The notes below the pieces were generated by a model that saw only the letters and a program-made list of their open reading frames with translations, was not told the origin of the DNA and searched no databases. Of a stretch of 14,446 nucleotides of DNA, positions 1-6,173 are shown one piece after another (position 1 is the first letter of the stretch; each line of letters opens with the position of its first letter). The stretch is from JBOFWL01 sp051653605 (lineage in GTDB: Bacteria; Spirochaetota; Brevinematia; Brevinematales; Brevinemataceae): contig JBOFWL010000133.1 of assembly GCA_051653605.1 (NCBI GenBank), forward strand, positions 1-14,446. Direction: 5' to 3'. Both the position numbers and the translations under genes were made by a program.

Positions 1-12
1 GAGTTTGAGTAA
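1..12 (+). other. candidate attachment site (3' end of guaA-like gene)
   Basis: The first 12 bases, GAGTTTGAGTAA, read Glu-Phe-Glu-stop. Known guaA-integrated islands use a core like GAGTGGGAATAA (Glu-Trp-Glu-stop), which differs at only a few positions. The integrase gene ends 37 nt away and points toward this site, the usual arrangement at an element end. That the window starts exactly at the target-gene end is inference. The matching repeat at the other element end lies outside the window. Confidence 0.4.
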
Positions 13-26
13 GTCGTGCTAGCCTA

Positions 27-49
27 AAACCCTTATTTCACAAGGGTTT
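27..49 (-). terminator. intrinsic terminator after the integrase gene
   Basis: AAACCCTT (27-34) and AAGGGTTT (42-49) form a perfect 8-bp stem with a 7-nt loop. Read leftward, the stem ends in a short U run (TTTT), and it touches the integrase stop codon at 49-51. It could also terminate a rightward gene ending at position 12. Since it sits next to the presumed attachment core, it might be part of the recombination site as well. Confidence 0.6.
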
Positions 50-1260
50 CAAGCTGATTGAGTGCCTTGTGGCACAGTATTGGCACAGTTTTTGTTATAT
101 CCAATTGTATATTGATTTGTTTGGGCGGTGTCTTTGTTCTCTTTGGTCGGAGTAAATTCTAAGATGCCGTCCAGTTTTTTTGCAACTTCATAATTGCTGT
201 TTGGATATAGATGTCCGTATGTACCGAGTGTAGTTTGAATGTCTTCGTGACCCAGCCGATCTTTGATGATGAGTGGATTTTCCCCCATGCTAATTAGTAA
301 AGAGGCGTGGGAGTGTCTAAGTCCGTGTATTCTGATGCGTGGAACCTCTGCCATTTTCGCGTAACGAGTGATTGCATTGGAAATGGCATGTTTGTTGGCT
401 GGGATTGCATTATACGATAAAACAAAATCGGTAGTTAAAAGTTCGGCTTGACGTTCTTTCCAGGTCTTTAGAAGATTTACTGTAGTGGAATCAAGATAGA
501 TCTTGCGTACACTAGCTCTTGTCTTTGGATCCGTAAAGCGATAATTATCCATACTTTTATAGACGATGGATTTATCTATGCTGAGTAGACCAGTTTCAAA
601 ATCAATGTCACTCCATAACAAAGCAGCAGCCTCACCTCTTCGCATTCCAGTCATGAATAGAAGCCAAAGAGATATGAAGAGAAAATGCTGAAAGAAGTCC
701 TCGATATAAATAAATGAAATGACCTTTTCAAACTCTTCTTTGGTCCAAAATTCTATCTTGGTTTTTGTAGATTTGACGTGACCGACTGTTCGTGAAGGGT
801 TATCAACCATAAGGCCGAGTATTATCGCACGGTCAAATGCGAGTGATAGCATTCCCTGTAGCAATCGGACATAATGAGCGCTATATTCTTCTGAAAGCTT
901 TATCTGCCACTTTTGAATTTGAAGTGGCTTGATATTGCTAAGTTTAAGGTTATAGAAAAATGCAAATTGCTTCCGAATTGTTCCGAGTCGGTTTTCGTAT
1001 GTTGCTAGACGAACTGTTGTCTTGTACCATGGCAAATAGTATTCTTCTAAATAAGTCTTAAACTTCATGTTTGATTGCTGTATTGCAATTTCTTCAGGTC
1101 TTTCCAGTAGCAATTTTGCATAAGCAGCACGCGCCTCTTTTTTTGTCTTAAATCCCGATTCTCTTTTTTGAATTCTCTTTCCAGTCTCAGGATGAAATCC
1201 TAAACTGGCTCTAAAATAGTAAGTTCCATCAGTTGCTTTTTTAATTACATCGTTATCCAA
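49..1260 (-). CDS. int: tyrosine-type site-specific integrase
   Basis: This 403-residue tyrosine recombinase should integrate and excise the element. Residues ~10-50 form an AP2-like arm-binding domain (YYFRASLGF...KRIQKRESGF), ~65-155 the SAM-like core-binding domain, and ~170-365 the catalytic domain. Visible active-site residues are R207 (TGMRRGE), K246, H312 and R315 (HGLRH), H338 (LGHED) and Y348 (TYGH), so it looks intact. The start is TTG (plus-strand CAA at 1258-1260): AAGGAGG lies 7 nt upstream and no better ATG is near. That ribosome site overlaps the last codons of the small gene before it, so the two are probably cotranscribed and coupled. The gene points at the left boundary, as in many Gram-positive integrative elements. 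Length and layout match Tn916/Tn5801-type integrases in general; the exact subfamily is not determined. Confidence 0.96.
   Translation of the reverse strand: MDNDVIKKATDGTYYFRASLGFHPETGKRIQKRESGFKTKKEARAAYAKLLLERPEEIAIQQSNMKFKTYLEEYYLPWYKTTVRLATYENRLGTIRKQFAFFYNLKLSNIKPLQIQKWQIKLSEEYSAHYVRLLQGMLSLAFDRAIILGLMVDNPSRTVGHVKSTKTKIEFWTKEEFEKVISFIYIEDFFQHFLFISLWLLFMTGMRRGEAAALLWSDIDFETGLLSIDKSIVYKSMDNYRFTDPKTRASVRKIYLDSTTVNLLKTWKERQAELLTTDFVLSYNAIPANKHAISNAITRYAKMAEVPRIRIHGLRHSHASLLISMGENPLIIKDRLGHEDIQTTLGTYGHLYPNSNYEVAKKLDGILEFTPTKENKDTAQTNQYTIGYNKNCANTVPQGTQSA
62..88. repeat. short repeats near the element end (possible integrase arm sites)
   Basis: TGGCACAG occurs at 70-77 and again at 81-88, an 11-bp period, close to one helical turn. 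GTGCC (62-66) and GGCAC (71-75) form an inverted repeat overlapping the first copy. They lie inside the last codons of the integrase gene, about 60 bp from the presumed core. Tyrosine integrases of integrative elements often bind arm-type direct repeats near the ends. Assignment as arm sites is inference. Confidence 0.35.
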
Positions 1261-1262
1261 GT

Positions 1263-1502
1263 TTATACCTCCTTAGATGCAGATGTGCCAGAGGTTTTAT
1301 TCAATTTCTCCAAATCTTTTGCATTAAATTTGACGCCCAAAATTTCTTCAACTGCTTCAACAGGTACTCGTCCGAGTTTACGCGAGACATAAAAGGTATA
1401 CCCTTTTGATGCCATAAGGTGCTTGGCTTGACGAATAATATCTGCTGAAAAAGAAGCGCCATAACCCAATGCGACTAAATCTTTTTTCGTAAGAGTAAGC
1501 AT
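1263..1502 (-). CDS. DUF3173 family small protein, integrase partner
   Basis: This 79-residue protein has the look of the DUF3173 family: a start MLTLTKKDLVALGYG, a central SADIIRQAKHLM, and a G(R)VPVEAVEEILG segment. DUF3173 proteins commonly precede tyrosine integrases in Gram-positive elements. They are small and probably DNA-binding, but their exact role (excisionase-like or regulatory) is not established. The start chosen is the ATG at 1500-1502, which has GGGAGG 5 nt upstream. A longer reading up to 1649 exists but its extra 49 residues have no ribosome site and do not resemble the family. It ends 2 nt before the integrase start codon and carries the integrase ribosome site in its last codons, so they form a two-gene operon. 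Confidence 0.85.
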   Translation of the reverse strand: MLTLTKKDLVALGYGASFSADIIRQAKHLMASKGYTFYVSRKLGRVPVEAVEEILGVKFNAKDLEKLNKTSGTSASKEV

Positions 1503-1544
1503 AATCCTCCCTTCAAGGAATTTGTGAAGTACTCCACTAGCCTT

Positions 1545-1550
1545 ATTATA
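1545..1550 (-). promoter_or_regulatory. possible -10 box for the integrase operon
   Basis: Read leftward, this is a perfect TATAAT about 43 nt upstream of the DUF3173 start codon. No convincing -35 hexamer lies 16-18 nt further upstream and there is no TG extension, so it may be weak or activator dependent. It is offered as the best candidate only. Confidence 0.35.
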
Positions 1551-1886
1551 CAAGAGATAGGTAAATGTGGATAGTGGATTTTTCTTTAGGTAACAGTTGA
1601 TATGCATTCTTCTGGAATCAGTTCCTATGCCAGTAATATGGACTGCCATGTGAAGGTGTTACGATGTAATCATTAATCTGTAGGTAGACGAAAAAACTAT
1701 CTGCAGAACCTTAGTATCAATTTCCAGGATGCTGTTTGATTGTCAAGGTGCAGGGGATATATGTGATTACTTAAAAGAATGCGATATATTGTCTGAAAAG
1801 TTGAAAAAGTTTCAAAAAAGATGAAAAAAGATTTGAGATTCAATGAAAATCAAGTAAAATACAAACTGTATATAGTGATTAAAACA

Positions 1887-1915
1887 TTGACGAACACAAT
1901 ATCTTGTGCTAGTAT
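1887..1915 (+). promoter_or_regulatory. main promoter of the rightward operon
   Basis: TTGACG (1887-1892) and TAGTAT (1910-1915) are separated by exactly 17 nt, and TGC just before the -10 gives an extended -10 motif. This is the best sigma-A-type promoter seen in the window. It lies about 290 nt before the first gene of the rightward operon, so transcription would start near 1922 and produce a long leader. Confidence 0.7.
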
Positions 1916-1921
1916 ACCCGT

Positions 1922-2206
1922 ATAGTTATTTTTTGTGGACCCGTATGGGGAAATTTTGGAATGCATGTAATTCCGGAAGAGTATGGGAGCAGATCGGTAA
2001 GACTGTTTTCATCCATAAGTTGTTTAAGATTGTATGTTGTGTCGCTTTATGCCTTGAGCTGAGTGGCACTTTTTTTATCTGGCAAACTGCCATGTGATGA
2101 AGAATGAACTAGAAGAAATATTTCTGGGGTCATTCTTTTTTTATTGGACTGATTCAGCAATAGTGCTGTTCAGATAAAAATTATTTTAAGAAAGGTGGAA
2201 AGAAAC
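1922..2206 (+). ncRNA. untranslated leader with internal terminator
   Basis: No convincing gene lies between the promoter and the ATG at 2207. The leader has a small hairpin (GGAAT 1958-1962 with ATTCC 1970-1974), the strong terminator at 2101-2142, and a second small hairpin (CAGCA 2155-2159 with TGCTG 2164-2168) just before the ribosome site. An open frame at 1906-2097 (63 codons from GTG) ends four bases before the terminator but has no ribosome site and overlaps the promoter. The layout fits transcription attenuation or a separate small RNA. No known riboswitch class is recognised. Confidence 0.5.
2101..2142 (+). terminator. intrinsic terminator inside the operon leader
   Basis: AGAATGA (2101-2107) pairs perfectly with TCATTCT (2130-2136). 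An inner AGAA/TTTCT pairing extends the stem, and a run of eight T residues follows (2135-2142). It is a textbook rho-independent terminator placed between the promoter at 1887-1915 and the first operon gene at 2207, so read-through must be allowed or regulated for the operon to be expressed. Confidence 0.75.
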
Positions 2207-3349
2207 ATGAATGAGGCAAGAGTGTACGCAGATGGATATCAAAGGACATTTGCAAGAGCAAACGATTTAATGCATTTTTTAGGAGAGAGGAGACAGGAAT
2301 CAACCTGGATCAGGAAGCCCACGAAGAACTTGAGGGTTCTGACTTTAGAAAAAGGTGAGGAAAAATTTGAGAGCCAAGCTACCCCAGACTGGGAGGACAT
2401 TCTCGAAGATACCAAGAGAAATACGAAGCTTGTTTTGCAAATGAGTAATCAAGTATTTCCGATTCGTGATTGTGCAATTAAGACATTGCTTGACCGGGCA
2501 GGTATTTCAGGAGCAGCTTTGAAGAAATTGGAGCGTAAGGATTATGCGAGAATCATTAATCTTTGCCTGAAGGTTGCTAGAGGCGATGCACTGGTTAAGA
2601 TTGCAGATGGAAAGGTATCTGCCGTTCATGGCGGAGATCAGAGTGATTATAGTGTAATCGAGCCAGAAACTATTTTTGCAGTTACCATTGATTATCTGAA
2701 TCGAAACTATCCAGGAAATCAGTACATAGAGAATAGTGGTGCTTACGATCACGTAGCGATGACAGCGATGTGGGAACTAGGGCGTCAACAGGATTTGTTG
2801 GAAACTTACCGAGAGGCTTTAGATGAGCACGGACTAAGTCAGCACGTCTATGCACCAGCCCTTCGTCTAACAACTAGCGATGTAGGTATGAGTGGAGTGA
2901 ATATATATCCGATGCTTATGTGTGATAATCACAATCGAAGCATTAATCTAGGAACTCCGCTTAGGCTGCAACATAAAGCTGGCGCTAGCATTGGTCACTA
3001 TCAGGACAACTTGAACATGCTCTATGCAAGATATACGGATGCAGTTAGTAATTTGACTAAATTGATGGATATTGAGATTTATCATCCGTTGAATTGTCTG
3101 ATGGGGGTATTGAAGAGAATCAATATCTCGAAAAAGGTTGCAACTGAGATCATTAATGGCCATGAAGCCAAATATGGAGAGGTTCCTTGCACGGCACATG
3201 ATTTGTATTATTCCATCAATGAAGCACCGTTTATCGCTTCGTGTATGGGAATGCAGGGAAATCGGATACTGACAATTGAAGAAAATGCGGCGCGTGCTCT
3301 TAGCCTAAACTGGGAAGAGTATGATGTTGCAGGAAACTTAAAGTGGTAA
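2207..3349 (+). CDS. DUF932 family (phage/plasmid-like) protein
   Basis: This 380-residue protein resembles the DUF932/TIGR03299 phage- and plasmid-like proteins that are common at the start of accessory modules in Clostridia elements. Their biochemical role is unknown. The N-terminal part includes a segment typical of such proteins (SNQVFPIRDCAIKTLLDRAG), and the C-terminal part has ALDEHG, MLMCDN and HDLYYSINEAPF motifs. No signal peptide or membrane segment is visible. The start chosen is the ATG at 2207, with AAAGGTGG about 8 nt upstream; a GTG at 2195 lies inside that ribosome site and is rejected. It is the first gene of the rightward operon and ends 12 nt before the exonuclease gene, with a GGGGGG-type ribosome site in the gap. 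Family assignment is from remembered motifs, not a search. Confidence 0.75.
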   Translation: MNEARVYADGYQRTFARANDLMHFLGERRQESTWIRKPTKNLRVLTLEKGEEKFESQATPDWEDILEDTKRNTKLVLQMSNQVFPIRDCAIKTLLDRAGISGAALKKLERKDYARIINLCLKVARGDALVKIADGKVSAVHGGDQSDYSVIEPETIFAVTIDYLNRNYPGNQYIENSGAYDHVAMTAMWELGRQQDLLETYREALDEHGLSQHVYAPALRLTTSDVGMSGVNIYPMLMCDNHNRSINLGTPLRLQHKAGASIGHYQDNLNMLYARYTDAVSNLTKLMDIEIYHPLNCLMGVLKRINISKKVATEIINGHEAKYGEVPCTAHDLYYSINEAPFIASCMGMQGNRILTIEENAARALSLNWEEYDVAGNLKW

Positions 3350-3652
3350 GGGGGGATATGTATGTCAACAGCAACAGCGTTAAAACGCCCTGAACCACAA
3401 GTTATTGTTAGCACTGAGGGTTTATCTCATCAAGACTGGTTAGGCTATCGTAGAGGTGGAATTGGTGGTTCCGATGCTGCGGCAATTATGGGGGCCTCTC
3501 CATTTGCAACGGCTAGGGATCTTTACTATGACAAGAAGAACCTCAAAAATGTGAATCCACATGCGAAAGAAGAGAACTGGGTTGCAAAGAGAGTCGGTCA
3601 CCTATTGGAAGAGTTGGTTGCAGAGATTTTTTCTAAGAAAACAGGATTGGAT

Positions 3653-3696
3653 TGGTACTATGTCAAGATTTCGGACAACTTAAATGGAAGAATTTA
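3653..3696. repeat. terminal inverted repeat of the IS, orfB end
   Basis: This end begins TGGTACTATGTC and runs to the perfect 12-base block TGGAAGAATTTA (3685-3696). Against the other end, the inner stretch from CGGACAA onward matches at nearly every position; the outer ~15 bases match only partly, apart from the terminal TG and a CTA. Confidence 0.75.
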
Positions 3697-4545
3697 ATTG
3701 TTCCAGTAATATTTTTGTTCATATTCATTTGGTGATAGGTAATCACAATGTGAATGTATTCGAACAGTGTTGTAGAAACCTTCTATATATTCAAATATGA
3801 GTCGATATGCATGATTCCAATTCTCTATTTTTTGCCTATTTAACCATTCTCGTTTAATTAATGAGTGAAATGATTCTATGCAGGCATTATCCCATGGATT
3901 TCCTTTTTTTGAATAACTAGCTATCATTCCAACTGTTAGATTATAATATGATTTTGATGTAAACTGGACTCCTCTATCACTATGAATGACTACTGGGTTT
4001 TCAGTTTGCCTTCTTGATTTTGCTTCTTTTATACATTCCAATACCTCATTAACTTCCATCGTTTTGCTCAGTTTCCATGATATAATTTTTCTTGAATAGA
4101 GATCCATTACACTTGTTAAATAAACAAATCCCTCATCATATGTCCAAACATATGTGATATCTGTACACCATGCTGAATTTGGTTGTTTAGGATTAAAATC
4201 TCGATTAAGAATGTTTTTGAGCCTTGATGAAAAATCACAATCTCTTGTCGTGATTGTATATGGCTTGATATAATGAGCTTTAAGACCTTTTTCTCTCATT
4301 ATATTACCAACATATTTTTCACTCGTTTTATAGCCTTCTTTTCTCAATTCAATCGTTATCTTTGGTGCTCCATAAATTTTATGTGATTCTCCATGGATTT
4401 CTTCTATTCTTCTAGAGATTTCTTCTTTCCTTAGTTTCTGCTTAGATGGTTTTCGGTGTATGAAATCATAAAATCCAGAACGACTGAGTCCAATTTTTTT
4501 AAGCATACCAGAAACTGAACTGGTTTGATCTTCCTCATTTTTCAA
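3694..4545 (-). CDS. IS3-family transposase OrfB (rve/DDE domain)
   Basis: This is the catalytic part of the IS3 transposase, 283 residues from the first in-frame start. Residues ~35-90 form the HTH_21-type region (SHKIYGAPKITIELRKEGY), and ~120-270 the rve integrase core. The DDE triad is visible: D129 (WCTDIT), D190 (HSDRGVQF) and E224 (ACIESFH), with 33 residues between the last two. It ends with the family-typical FYNTVRIHSHCDYLSPNEYE. The frame is open well upstream of 4545, past the orfA stop, which indicates that the real product is a fused OrfAB made by -1 frameshifting at 4599-4605. The fusion would have 90 + 301 = 391 residues. The stop codon lies just inside the left terminal repeat. 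Confidence 0.93.
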   Translation of the reverse strand: MKNEEDQTSSVSGMLKKIGLSRSGFYDFIHRKPSKQKLRKEEISRRIEEIHGESHKIYGAPKITIELRKEGYKTSEKYVGNIMREKGLKAHYIKPYTITTRDCDFSSRLKNILNRDFNPKQPNSAWCTDITYVWTYDEGFVYLTSVMDLYSRKIISWKLSKTMEVNEVLECIKEAKSRRQTENPVVIHSDRGVQFTSKSYYNLTVGMIASYSKKGNPWDNACIESFHSLIKREWLNRQKIENWNHAYRLIFEYIEGFYNTVRIHSHCDYLSPNEYEQKYYWNN

Positions 4546-4574
4546 TTTAACCTGTTCATAAATTTTTTGTTTTT

Positions 4575-4868
4575 CTATTTTCCCAGTATGCCAATAGCCT
4601 TTTTTAGGACATCTAATGCATCCTGTGTATCTTTTAATTCTTTTCTTAATCTTGCAATTTCTTTTGCTTCATCACTTGAGAAATTACCACTTCCTCTAGA
4701 ACTGATTTGATTGTTTCCGTTTTGATTTGCGGCTTTGACCCACTTATGAATTGTACTGTCACCCACACCAAATCTTCTGGCAATTGATACTTTAGATTCT
4801 TCAGGATGTTCTAAAACATAATCAACAACTCCTTGTTTAAATTCATCTGTAAAAGTTGGTTTTGTCAT
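4575..4868 (-). CDS. IS3-family transposase OrfA (HTH_Tnp_1)
   Basis: This 97-residue protein is the DNA-binding part of the IS3 transposase. It opens with TFTDEFKQGVVDYVLEHPEES and a helix-turn-helix (VSIARRFGVGDSTIHKWVKA, ~28-47), followed by a leucine-zipper-like coiled coil (EIARLRKELKDTQDALDVLKKAI, ~70-92) for multimerisation. The ATG (4866-4868) has AAAGAGGT about 9 nt upstream. Near its 3' end lies the slippery A-AAA-AAG, where ribosomes can move to the orfB frame. OrfA alone usually acts as a repressor in this family (known for IS3/IS911, not tested here). Confidence 0.92.
   Translation of the reverse strand: MTKPTFTDEFKQGVVDYVLEHPEESKVSIARRFGVGDSTIHKWVKAANQNGNNQISSRGSGNFSSDEAKEIARLRKELKDTQDALDVLKKAIGILGK
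4599..4605 (-). promoter_or_regulatory. -1 programmed frameshift site A-AAA-AAG
   Basis: Read on the minus strand, orfA codons 88-90 end in the heptamer A AAA AAG in the correct zero-frame phasing. The frame entered by a -1 slip (next codon GGC) is open through Gly-Tyr-Trp-His-Thr-Gly-Lys into OrfB without a stop. This is the classic IS3-family signal for making OrfAB. Confidence 0.85.
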
Positions 4869-4927
4869 AATCTGTATACCTCTTTCTTATTAATGTTTGT
4901 ATTTTATGACATTGTACCAAATAATAC

Positions 4928-4970
4928 TAAATTCTTCCATTTTACTTGTACGTTTTTTATTCTAGCATCA
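4928..4970. repeat. terminal inverted repeat of the IS, orfA end
   Basis: Read inward from the tip (leftward) it begins TGATGCTAGAAT and reaches TGGAAGAATTTA, complementary to 3685-3696. It precedes orfA by about 60 nt and probably contains the IS promoter, though no clear -35/-10 pair was found. Confidence 0.75.
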
Positions 4971-5756
4971 GATGTCTATCCGATTCATAAGATGTTTCAG
5001 CATCCAATATATCCATTTCTCTTGGCGGACGTCGATTTTTTTATTGATTTGCCTGATGGTCGCACGGGAATTTTGGAGTGTAAAACTAGTAACTACAACT
5101 GCCAAGATAAGTGGTCGGATGGAGCTATTCCTCTGAACTACGAATATCAAACGCGGCACTATATGGCGGTCATGGATATAGACGTAGCCTACATTGCGTG
5201 TCTCTTCGGAAATAATGAAAGCGAGTTTGTCATCCGAAAAATTGAACGTGATATGGATGAAGAAAATGAATTAATCCGTGAAGAGCAGTTTTTCTGGGAT
5301 GAGTATGTGATTAAAGGTATTGAACCACCATACACAGAGAAACCAGATTTAGTTCTGAAGAGTCTGCAGGAACACATTGGTGCAGCGAATAGTAAGTTGC
5401 CGAAGATAGTGATTGCTAAAACTCATGCGAAGAAGCTTGAGAAGTATTCTTTATTAGCAGAACGCAAAAAAGAGCTCGATGCTGAAAGACGCCGGATTGA
5501 AACGGAGCAGAAGCAGTTAAGTGCGCCAATTATTGAAGAACTGGGTAAATGCTGTAGTGGAGTATTGGAAGCAGGTGATGATAAGTATGTTATCACCTAT
5601 AATCCAACCAATCGCACGAGCATAAAGAAAGACCAGTTAACCAAGTTGGAGACATTGCATCCGGATATCTATGATGAATTTGTAGAAACATCTGAAAGCA
5701 GAACGTTCCGGGTTAAGAAAACAGCAGCATAAATAATTTCGAGGAAGAGGAGGGCT

Positions 5757-6173
5757 ATGGCTTTTCTCTTTCTGCATGTAAGGAAGGATGGTGAGACCAT
5801 GTTAAAAGGGAAGCGAGCATATATCTGTTCGCCACTTTCAGCACCGACTGGAGCTGAGATGTGTAGCAATATGATGGCAGCAAGAGGATATGAAAAACGG
5901 GTTGCAGAGCTATGTGGTTGTAGGACATTTGCACCACACGCCTATTTACCAACACTGTTAAATGATCATGTACCAGAGGAAAGAGCACTTGCGCTTAAGT
6001 TTGGGATTGATCTGCTAAGGATATGCGATGCATTAGTCATATGTGGTGGCAGAATTAGTGCAGGTATGAAAGGTGAAATAGCCATGGCAAATCAGTTAGG
6101 TATTAAGGTTTATCACTTAGTTGAACATGAAGATGCAGTTGGAGTTGTCGAGAAGTCAGAGGTGATTCTATGA
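5757..6173 (+). CDS. DUF4406/DUF7768-like nucleotide-binding protein
   Basis: This small protein (138 residues from 5757) resembles DUF4406/DUF7768, the nucleoside 2-deoxyribosyltransferase-like fold. Motifs seen are KRAYICSPLSAPTGAEM near the start, FAPHAYLPTLL, VPEERALALKFGIDLL, and VICGGRISAGMKGEI. A direct enzymatic role is not proven for such phage/element proteins. Start choice: ATG 5757 has AGGAGG only 3 nt away plus an earlier GAGGAAG at 9 nt; the alternative ATG at 5799 begins directly before the conserved KGKRAYI and drops 14 residues that look unconserved. The gene follows the exonuclease pseudogene by 24 nt and its stop overlaps the next start as ATGA (6170-6173), so it is coupled to the helicase. 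Confidence 0.8.
   Translation: MAFLFLHVRKDGETMLKGKRAYICSPLSAPTGAEMCSNMMAARGYEKRVAELCGCRTFAPHAYLPTLLNDHVPEERALALKFGIDLLRICDALVICGGRISAGMKGEIAMANQLGIKVYHLVEHEDAVGVVEKSEVIL

Larger units (their letters stand above)
3653..4970 (-). mobile_element. complete IS3-family insertion sequence (1318 bp)
   Basis: The element carries an IS3-type orfA/orfB pair reading leftward and has TG...CA ends. It is flanked by a GAT duplication (3650-3652 and 4971-4973). The exact ends follow from the interrupted gene: both flanks join in frame only at these positions. The terminal repeats match best in their inner part (TGGAAGAATTTA at 3685-3696 against its complement at 4928-4939) and partly out to the tips. Both open frames and the catalytic triad are intact, so it may be active. 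It is more AT-rich than its host operon. It lies against the direction of the operon and may be polar on downstream genes. Confidence 0.92.
3362..5732 (+). pseudogene. YqaJ-type recombination exonuclease, split by an IS
   Basis: Two open pieces encode one protein. The 5' piece (3362 to 3652, residues 1-97) carries the GGSDAAAIMGASPF motif and KRVGHLLEELVAEIF. The 3' piece (from 4971 to 5732) carries the nuclease centre ADVDFFIDLPDGRTGILECKTSN (Asp...Glu-x-Lys type) and YEYQTRHYMAVMDIDVAYIACLF. YqaJ nucleases are lambda-exonuclease-like enzymes that resect DNA ends for single-strand annealing. An IS3 element sits exactly between Asp97 and the same Asp repeated at 4971-4973. Removing the IS and one GAT restores one frame of 349 residues with no gap, so the insertion looks recent and precise. 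As it stands, the 5' piece reads into the IS for 14 foreign residues and stops at 3697, before the catalytic residues, so the enzyme should be inactive. The upstream ribosome site is GGGGGG at 3350-3356. Confidence 0.9.

Noticed and set aside
1906..2097. 63-codon frame in the operon leader
   Set aside because: Starts with GTG inside the -10 region, no ribosome site, Cys/Trp-rich product with no family look; kept only as part of the leader description.
3685..4939. Shorter IS limits at the perfect 12-base inverted repeat
   Set aside because: No target duplication there, and the split gene does not rejoin in frame. Limits 3653/4970 give TG...CA ends, a GAT duplication and an in-frame join.
4833..4970. 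N-terminal extension of the exonuclease 3' piece
   Set aside because: These 46 codons lie within the IS end and are unrelated to YqaJ proteins.
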